Source of the DNA: Microbacterium oleivorans
GTDB lineage: Bacteria; Actinomycetota; Actinomycetes; Actinomycetales; Microbacteriaceae
DNA length: 64,000 bases
Assembly: GCF_001644225.1 (NCBI RefSeq)
Contig: NZ_LSTV01000001.1
Location: 372,001-436,000 of the forward strand
Direction of reading: 5' to 3'
The notes below the pieces were generated by a model, which ran no database searches, was not told where the DNA came from, and saw only the letters and a program-made list of their open reading frames with translations. Shown here piece after piece: positions 59,500 through 64,000 of this stretch (its first letter is position 1; each line of letters begins with the position of its first letter). The position numbers and the translations under genes are program-made.

Positions 59500-60552
59500 A
59501 TGACACGTCTGCGCCGCGCGCTCGTCGCGATCATCACGTCACTGGGGTTGGTAGGAGCGGCCATGGTCGCGCCCGGTGCAGCCGTCGCCGCCGATGGTGA
59601 TGTCGTCGAGGGGCGCATCACGGTTTCTCGGACTTCCTTAACGGTGAACCCGTACGCAGAGGCGCCGGTGACCATCAAGGTCCCCGGATGCGGCCGCGAT
59701 GTGTACGTCGAGCTATGGGACGAAGGGAAGTGGCGGGAGAAGAGCTCGCTCTTCCTCTATGACCCGGCCACCGGCGACGAGTGCCTGACGACGAGCGAGG
59801 CCGTCGATCTCAATGAGGTCGCCAACGACTACACCGCTTTCCCGGCGGGCACCTACAAGATTCGTTTCCGGACAGACTCCGAGAGCGACTATTACGGACC
59901 CGAGTACGACTACGTGACCTACACGAAGGCTTACAGCCCGACGATCACCCTGAAGGTGCGCAAAGGCAAGACGTCGTTCTCCGGATGGCCCACCGGCACG
60001 TGGTACGTCAAGAAGGGCGCCGACATGAAGCCCCTCAAGATCCGCGTCGGGTGGCCCGGTGTGGACAACCCCGTCGAGCTGCAGGAACGCGTGTCGAAGA
60101 GGTGGGAATGGGCCGGAGGGAAATACGCCACCTACCCGGACGTCATGACGTCCACGATCACTGCTCAGTCTCTCTACACCAGCGCGACACTGCGGTTGAA
60201 GGTCGTCGGCGACGGATACGTGACGGGTGGTGTGACCGAACCGCTCACGCTCAAAGTGGGCAACGCGCCGAATGTGAAGGCCAGCGTCTCGAAGTCATCT
60301 CAGGTGTACGGCAAGGCCCCCGCCAAGCTGACTGTCTCCGTGAGCTCGCGCGTTTCGGGGACGGCTACGGTCTACAGCGGATCGACGAAGATCGGAACTG
60401 CGAAGATCGCCAAGGGCAAAGGGTCTCTGACCTTGTCGAAGAAGCTGAAAGTGGGATCGCACTCGCTCTCAGTGCGGTTCACGCCGTCGAAGGGCAGCAA
60501 GTTCAAGCGGACGCTCGGCCCGACGATCTCTTTCACCGTCAAGGCGAAGTAG
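59500..60552 (+). CDS. Secreted Ig-like repeat protein
   Basis: A 350-residue exported protein. The signal peptide ends in GAAVAADGD (AxA site). The mature part is rich in beta strands, Lys and Ser, with repeated Ig-like modules (VTIKVPGCGRDVYVELWDEGKWRE, ITLKVRKGKTSFSG, VYGKAPAKLTVSVSSRVSGTATVYSGSTKIGTAKIAKGKGSLTLSKKLKVGSHSLSVRFTPSKGSKFKRTLG). The last 80 residues match the Big_3-type bacterial Ig domain. It is probably a surface or wall protein. GGGGGAG is the ribosome site. A palindrome (GTAGCC-GAATC-GGCTAC, 60549-60565) covers the stop codon and may end transcription. Confidence 0.82.
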   Translation: MTRLRRALVAIITSLGLVGAAMVAPGAAVAADGDVVEGRITVSRTSLTVNPYAEAPVTIKVPGCGRDVYVELWDEGKWREKSSLFLYDPATGDECLTTSEAVDLNEVANDYTAFPAGTYKIRFRTDSESDYYGPEYDYVTYTKAYSPTITLKVRKGKTSFSGWPTGTWYVKKGADMKPLKIRVGWPGVDNPVELQERVSKRWEWAGGKYATYPDVMTSTITAQSLYTSATLRLKVVGDGYVTGGVTEPLTLKVGNAPNVKASVSKSSQVYGKAPAKLTVSVSSRVSGTATVYSGSTKIGTAKIAKGKGSLTLSKKLKVGSHSLSVRFTPSKGSKFKRTLGPTISFTVKAK

Positions 60553-60636
60553 CCGAATCGGCTACAGCACGGCTGGCCGATGCGGGCCCGGCCTGAGGTC
60601 TTGGGACCGATCCCATAGACTCTCCGTCGGCTCCAC

Positions 60637-62961
60637 ATGGACACCGACACCCCGACTCCCGCTGCACCGCGCCGCGACATCCAGGGCCTGCGCGCCCTCG
60701 CCGTCGTCGCGGTCATCGGCGCACACGCGGCCGGGTGGCCCGCCGGCGGCGTGCTCGGCGTCGACGTGTTCTTCGTCATCTCCGGCTTCCTCATCACCGG
60801 GATGCTGCTGCGCGAGGCGCGCGGGAGCGGCAGCATCCGGCTCGCCGGGTTCTACGCGCGACGCGCGCGACGGCTGCTGCCCGCCGCCGTCGTCGTCCTG
60901 ATCGCCGTCGCGACCGCCGGCTGGTTCCTCTTTAACCGCACCCGCGGCGAGCAGACCCTGTGGGATGCCGCCTGGGCCGCCGCCCTCACCTCGAACTGGA
61001 ACCTCGCCGCGCAGGGCACCGACTACTTCGCCGACACCGGCGCCGTCTCGCCGCTGCAGCATTTCTGGTCGCTCTCCGTCGAGGAGCAGTTCTACCTCGT
61101 CTGGCCGGTGCTGCTGCTCCTGCTGCTCGGCGTCGCCGGCCGTCGTCTGATCCGTCTCGTCGCCGGCGCGGTCGCGTTTGCCGTCGTCGCGGCATCCTTC
61201 GCGTGGGCCCTCGTGCAGACCGACACCCAGGCGACCGTCGCCTACTTCTCCACCCTCACCCGCGCGTGGGAGCTGGGTGTCGGAGCGTTCGTCGCCGCGC
61301 TGGCACCGCTCCTGCGCCGCCTGCCGCGCGGTCTCGGCGGCGCGCTGCAGTGGACCGGCCTCGCCGCGATCGTCGCGTCGCTCGTGCTGATCGACCCCGC
61401 CGCCGGCGGATTCCCCGCGCCGTGGGCGGCCGCGCCCGTCGCGGCGACCGCGCTGGTGCTCGCAGGAGGCGTCGGCGGCGACGCACGCCATTGCCACCTC
61501 GTCCCGCTGTCGAACCCGGTCGCGGTCTTCGTCGGCGACGCGTCGTACTCGCTCTACCTGTGGCACTTCCCGGTCGTCGTCTTCGCGGAGGTGCTGCTCC
61601 CGGCATCCGCGGCCCGCCTCTGGATCGTCCTCGGCGCGTCACTCGTCCTGGGCGTCGCGTCGTACCTCATCGTCGAGCAGCCGCTCCGGTACGCACCGTT
61701 CCTCGGCGGGATGCCGCGGGTCGCCGCGTCGGACGCACCCGCACCCGAGCCGATCCCGGCGCCGGCCGCGCCCGTGACACCGCCGGTGCTCGCCGCGACC
61801 ACCCGCCCGGCCGGATGGACGCCGGGGACGCGGTACTACCCGGGACAGACCCGCCCGAGCGCGCCGCCGGCGGTGCAGGCGCCCGTTGTCGCCGCGACCG
61901 CGCCGGCACCGGCCGAAACCATCATCGCCGCGGAGCCTGCGCGGATGAGCGCCTGGCGCGACCGCTTCGGCGCGCAGGTCTTCCTCGCGACCGCGGGACT
62001 CGTCATCGTGGCGCTCGCCGGCGCTCTGTGGGTCACCGCGTCGGGCCACGGGCCGCGTGTCACCATGCCCGAGGCCGCACCCGCGGCATCCGCTCCCGCC
62101 GTCGTGGGGGATCCCGGAGCAGACCTCCGGGCCGAGCTCGCCGCCGCCGTCACCGCCGACGCGTGGCCGACGCTCACCCCGTCGCTCGACGAGGTCATGG
62201 CGGCGTCGTCGGGCGCGAACCCGGCGCATGCCTGCTTCGACCCGGGTCCGACGCCCGATCCGGCGGGGTGCTCATGGGGGAGCGGTGACGCGCCCGTGCA
62301 CATCTGGCTCGTCGGGGACTCGACCGCGATGGCCTACGCGCCCGCGTTCCGGCGGATAGCCGACGACAGTGCCGGCGGCATCCGCGTCACGGCGATGGGC
62401 ATGTACGGATGCCGCTTCACCGACGTGCTCGTCGAGAACGACGACCCGCGGGTGATGGCGAGCTGCCAGGAGCGCAAGGCCGCCGTGCGGGCGATGATCC
62501 TCGCCGACCGCCCGGACCTCGTCGTCATGTCGAACGCCTTCACCCTCGGTCACACGGTCGCCGGTCAGGACCTGTCGGCCGACGCGCTGATCGCCGCGCA
62601 GCGCCGCGAGGCCGCGACCTACGACATGGGCGATCGGATGCTCTTCCTCGCCCCGCCGCCGCAGGGCGTCAGCCTCGCCGCCTGCTTCACACCGACCTCG
62701 TCGCCGCGGGCGTGCGACAGCGCCGTCGACGGCACCTGGCGCACGATGGAGGCGATCTCGGAGTCGTCGGCGAAGACGGACGGCGGCCACGCGTTATCGT
62801 CGCTGCCGTTCACCTGCGCCGACGACGTCTGTCCGCCCTTCGCCGGAACGATCCCGACGAAGTACGACCAGACCCACCTCACCGTCGCCTACGCCGAGCA
62901 CATCGCCCCGGCCCTGCAGCAGGCACTCGACGCGATGGGGCTCCTGAAGGCGGCGCGCTAG
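60637..62961 (+). CDS. Acyltransferase-3 / SGNH membrane protein (OafA-like)
   Basis: A 774-residue membrane O-acyltransferase. The N-terminal part has the acyltransferase-3 core with about ten helices: DIQGLRALAVVAVIGAHAA, VDVFFVISGFLITGMLL, YARRARRLLPAAVVVLI and the LSVEEQFYLVWPVLL block. A Pro/Ala linker follows (about 360-460), then one more helix, then a C-terminal SGNH-like domain (WLVGDSTAMAYAPAFRRIADD, from about 555) with closing DQTHLTVAYAEH. Such OafA/PatB-type proteins move an acyl group across the membrane and put it on cell-surface sugars. A TAGACT -10 box lies at 60616-60621. Confidence 0.92.
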   Translation: MDTDTPTPAAPRRDIQGLRALAVVAVIGAHAAGWPAGGVLGVDVFFVISGFLITGMLLREARGSGSIRLAGFYARRARRLLPAAVVVLIAVATAGWFLFNRTRGEQTLWDAAWAAALTSNWNLAAQGTDYFADTGAVSPLQHFWSLSVEEQFYLVWPVLLLLLLGVAGRRLIRLVAGAVAFAVVAASFAWALVQTDTQATVAYFSTLTRAWELGVGAFVAALAPLLRRLPRGLGGALQWTGLAAIVASLVLIDPAAGGFPAPWAAAPVAATALVLAGGVGGDARHCHLVPLSNPVAVFVGDASYSLYLWHFPVVVFAEVLLPASAARLWIVLGASLVLGVASYLIVEQPLRYAPFLGGMPRVAASDAPAPEPIPAPAAPVTPPVLAATTRPAGWTPGTRYYPGQTRPSAPPAVQAPVVAATAPAPAETIIAAEPARMSAWRDRFGAQVFLATAGLVIVALAGALWVTASGHGPRVTMPEAAPAASAPAVVGDPGADLRAELAAAVTADAWPTLTPSLDEVMAASSGANPAHACFDPGPTPDPAGCSWGSGDAPVHIWLVGDSTAMAYAPAFRRIADDSAGGIRVTAMGMYGCRFTDVLVENDDPRVMASCQERKAAVRAMILADRPDLVVMSNAFTLGHTVAGQDLSADALIAAQRREAATYDMGDRMLFLAPPPQGVSLAACFTPTSSPRACDSAVDGTWRTMEAISESSAKTDGGHALSSLPFTCADDVCPPFAGTIPTKYDQTHLTVAYAEHIAPALQQALDAMGLLKAAR

Positions 62962-62964
62962 ACT
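62959..62964 (+). promoter_or_regulatory. -10 box for the erm leader transcript
   Basis: TAGACT overlaps the stop of the acyltransferase gene and lies 7 bases before the leader-peptide ATG at 62972, the spacing expected for a leaderless mRNA. No good -35 box is seen. Confidence 0.5.
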
Positions 62965-62971
62965 CGGGCGC

Positions 62972-63037
62972 ATGGGAACGATATTCGCAGCGCCGATGAC
63001 GGCGTTCGTCTACTCGATCCGCGACCGCCGCGCCTGA
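62972..63037 (+). CDS. Erm leader peptide
   Basis: A 21-codon frame ahead of the erm gene: MGTIFAAPM, then TAFVYSIRDRRA. No ribosome site is seen; a TAGACT box 7 bases upstream suggests translation starts at the 5' end of the mRNA. The end RDR fits the basic-x-basic type of macrolide-stalling motif known from leader peptides of Erm genes. The stop lies inside the first attenuator hairpin. It is too short for a normal gene; its position and the structures behind it support a regulatory role. Confidence 0.65.
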   Translation: MGTIFAAPMTAFVYSIRDRRA

Positions 63038-63151
63038 CGGCGCGTCGAGATCTCCGCGTGATCGCGCCGTCTTCCGGGATGTCCTCGCACCCCGGCAGCG
63101 CGTCCATTCCCGTACCCGCTCACCGGGGTGCTCCGAATCTTCCTTTGGAGC
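63029..63151 (+). promoter_or_regulatory. Translational attenuator in front of erm
   Basis: Complementary segments allow alternative folds. CGCGCC (63029-63034) can pair with GGCGCG (63039-63044) over the leader stop; ACGGCGCG (63037-63044) can instead pair with CGCGCCGT (63063-63070); GCACCCCGG (63087-63095) with CCGGGGTGC (63123-63131); and GCTCC (63130-63134) with GGAGC (63147-63151), which hides the erm ribosome site. The last two stems share bases and exclude each other. A ribosome stalled in the leader would shift the balance and expose the ribosome site. Confidence 0.65.
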
Positions 63152-63155
63152 GCTC

Positions 63156-63914
63156 ATGCGTACCCGTTCCGTTCACGGCGGCCGCCACGAACTCGGCCAG
63201 AACTACCTGATCCACCAGCCCACCATCGACCGGATCACTGCGCTCGTCGCGGCGACCGACGGCGCGATACTCGAGATCGGCGCGGGCGGTGGGGCACTGA
63301 CCACCGCGCTCGCGGGGCTCGGCCGCGACCTCACCGCGATCGACATCGACGAGCGCCGCGTCGCCGCGCTCCAGCGCCGGCACCCGGCGGTGCGCGTCGA
63401 GCTCGCCGACGCGCTGCGGCATCCGCTGGACGCTCCGGTGATCGCCGGCAACGTCCCGTTCCATCTCACGACCCCGATCCTGCGGCGACTGCTGCAACGA
63501 CCGGCCTGGAGCGACGCCGTCCTCCTCACGCAGTGGGAGGTCGCGCGCAAACGCGCCGGCGTCGGCGGCGGCACCCTCCTCACCGCACAGGCGGCGCCGT
63601 GGTTCGCGTTCGCGTTGCACGGCAGGGTTCCGGCGCGCGCGTTCCGGCCGATGCCGAGTGTCGATGGCGGCATCCTCTCCATTACCCGCCGCGGCTCACC
63701 GCTCGTCCCGCTCGCAGAGCGCCGTGCCTACGAACGATTCGTCGGCGACGTCTTCACCGCGCGCGGACGGGGGATGGCGGCGATCCTCTCGACGGTCGGG
63801 CGGATGCCGCGGCCCGCCGCGCGGCGCGTGCTCGACCGAGCCGGGGTCGAGCACGACTCCCTTCCGCGTGAGCTGGCGCCGACGCAGTGGGCTGCGCTCT
63901 GGTCGACGGCCTGA
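63156..63914 (+). CDS. erm: Erm-type 23S rRNA adenine methyltransferase
   Basis: A 252-residue S-adenosylmethionine-dependent methyltransferase of the Erm/KsgA family. N-terminal HGGRHELGQNYLIHQPTIDRI is the Erm signature, motif I is LEIGAGGGALTTAL (about 40-53), motif II IDIDERR and motif IV GNVPFHLTTPILRRLLQ. Family members methylate adenine 2058 of 23S rRNA in the ribosome and confer resistance to macrolides, lincosamides and streptogramin B. The N-terminus and length match actinobacterial Erm proteins rather than the housekeeping KsgA. The ATG follows TTGGAG, which the attenuator can sequester. Confidence 0.9.
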   Translation: MRTRSVHGGRHELGQNYLIHQPTIDRITALVAATDGAILEIGAGGGALTTALAGLGRDLTAIDIDERRVAALQRRHPAVRVELADALRHPLDAPVIAGNVPFHLTTPILRRLLQRPAWSDAVLLTQWEVARKRAGVGGGTLLTAQAAPWFAFALHGRVPARAFRPMPSVDGGILSITRRGSPLVPLAERRAYERFVGDVFTARGRGMAAILSTVGRMPRPAARRVLDRAGVEHDSLPRELAPTQWAALWSTA

Positions 63915-63917
63915 GTC

Positions 63918-63953
63918 CCGGCGCCGTGAAGGCTCAGCCCTTCACGGCGCCGG
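63918..63953. terminator. Hairpin between erm and convergent permease gene
   Basis: CCGGCGCCGTGAAGG (63918-63932) and CCTTCACGGCGCCGG (63939-63953) pair perfectly around a 6-base loop. It lies just after the erm stop and runs over the stop codon of the permease gene on the other strand, so one arm is coding sequence. It can end erm transcripts. Confidence 0.75.
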
Positions 63954-64000
63954 CCATCACTCCTGCGACCAGCTGACGGCCCGCGATCGCGAGCACGAGC
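63934..64000 (-). CDS. Sugar ABC transporter permease, C-terminal end (partial)
   Basis: The minus strand reads LVLAIAGRQLVAGVMAGAVKG and then a TGA stop at 63934-63936. GRQLVAGVMAGAVKG is the conserved C-terminal end of CUT1-type (MalG/UgpE-like) permeases of carbohydrate ABC transporters. The start is beyond the window. Confidence 0.85.
   Translation of the reverse strand, partial: LVLAIAGRQLVAGVMAGAVKG

Noticed and set aside
63156-63914. Housekeeping KsgA (16S dimethyltransferase)
   Set aside because: The HGGRHELGQN opening, short length and leader-peptide attenuator are features of Erm, not KsgA.
1-64000. CRISPR array
   Set aside because: No series of regularly spaced repeats of 25-40 bases; the only tandem arrays are the short coding repeats in dnaE2 and in a lipoprotein linker.

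Overview
The window is high-GC DNA from an actinobacterium. Codon use, the frequent GGATGCCG/CGGCATCC strings and gene families such as DUF222-HNH, DUF6412 next to YidC, DUF2510 and ImuA/ImuB/DnaE2 point to Microbacteriaceae, most likely Microbacterium; this is an inference from style and gene content. Several genes appear to be transcribed without a leader, with a TAnnnT box about 7 nt before the start codon.

Layout. 1-8.7 kb: HNH nuclease, a CopB-type metal ATPase behind a CsoR-like palindrome, and the ImuA-ImuB-DnaE2 mutasome as one overlapping operon with a LexA-like box. DnaE2 carries a repeat-rich insertion of about 120 residues. 8.7-22.8 kb: ordinary chromosomal genes (PepSY membrane protein, small membrane proteins, a HesB-like protein, several lipoproteins, an ArsR+VOC pair with a clear operator, a SGNH hydrolase+TetR pair, a GIY-YIG nuclease-like gene, a GH114 lipoprotein) ending in tRNA-Arg(CCT).

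22.85-41.37 kb: a genomic island inserted in the 3' end of that tRNA gene. A perfect 19-bp direct repeat (tRNA T-arm and acceptor end) marks both edges. It holds an apparently complete seven-gene module that I interpret as an anti-phage or anti-plasmid system. Four overlapping genes run left (PD-(D/E)XK-like protein, DUF6361 protein, PLD-fold protein, SNF2-like helicase). Three run right (protein with two nuclease-like motifs, unknown 1102-residue protein, 1552-residue YprA-type helicase with DUF1998). Flanking them are a J-domain membrane protein, a small membrane protein, a fragment resembling a ScoMcrA-type SRA domain and the N-terminal remnant of a MobF-type relaxase. The module resembles DISARM, Dpd and Druantia in its helicase, PLD and SNF2 parts, but has no methyltransferase and no DpdA. 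This is the most interesting part of the window.

41.4-64 kb: chromosomal metabolism and housekeeping: SDR enzymes, YidC-like insertase, cyclodeaminase-like protein, GH65 phosphorylase, DUF222-HNH, MpaB-type oxygenase, TetR-controlled GH30 glycosidase, GNAT, rhodanese, LysE exporter, aldo/keto reductase, MOSC protein, secreted Ig-like protein and an acyltransferase-3/SGNH membrane protein. The right end has an Erm-type 23S rRNA methyltransferase behind a 21-codon leader peptide and mutually exclusive hairpins that look like a translational attenuator. The last 67 bases are the C-terminus of a sugar ABC permease on the minus strand.
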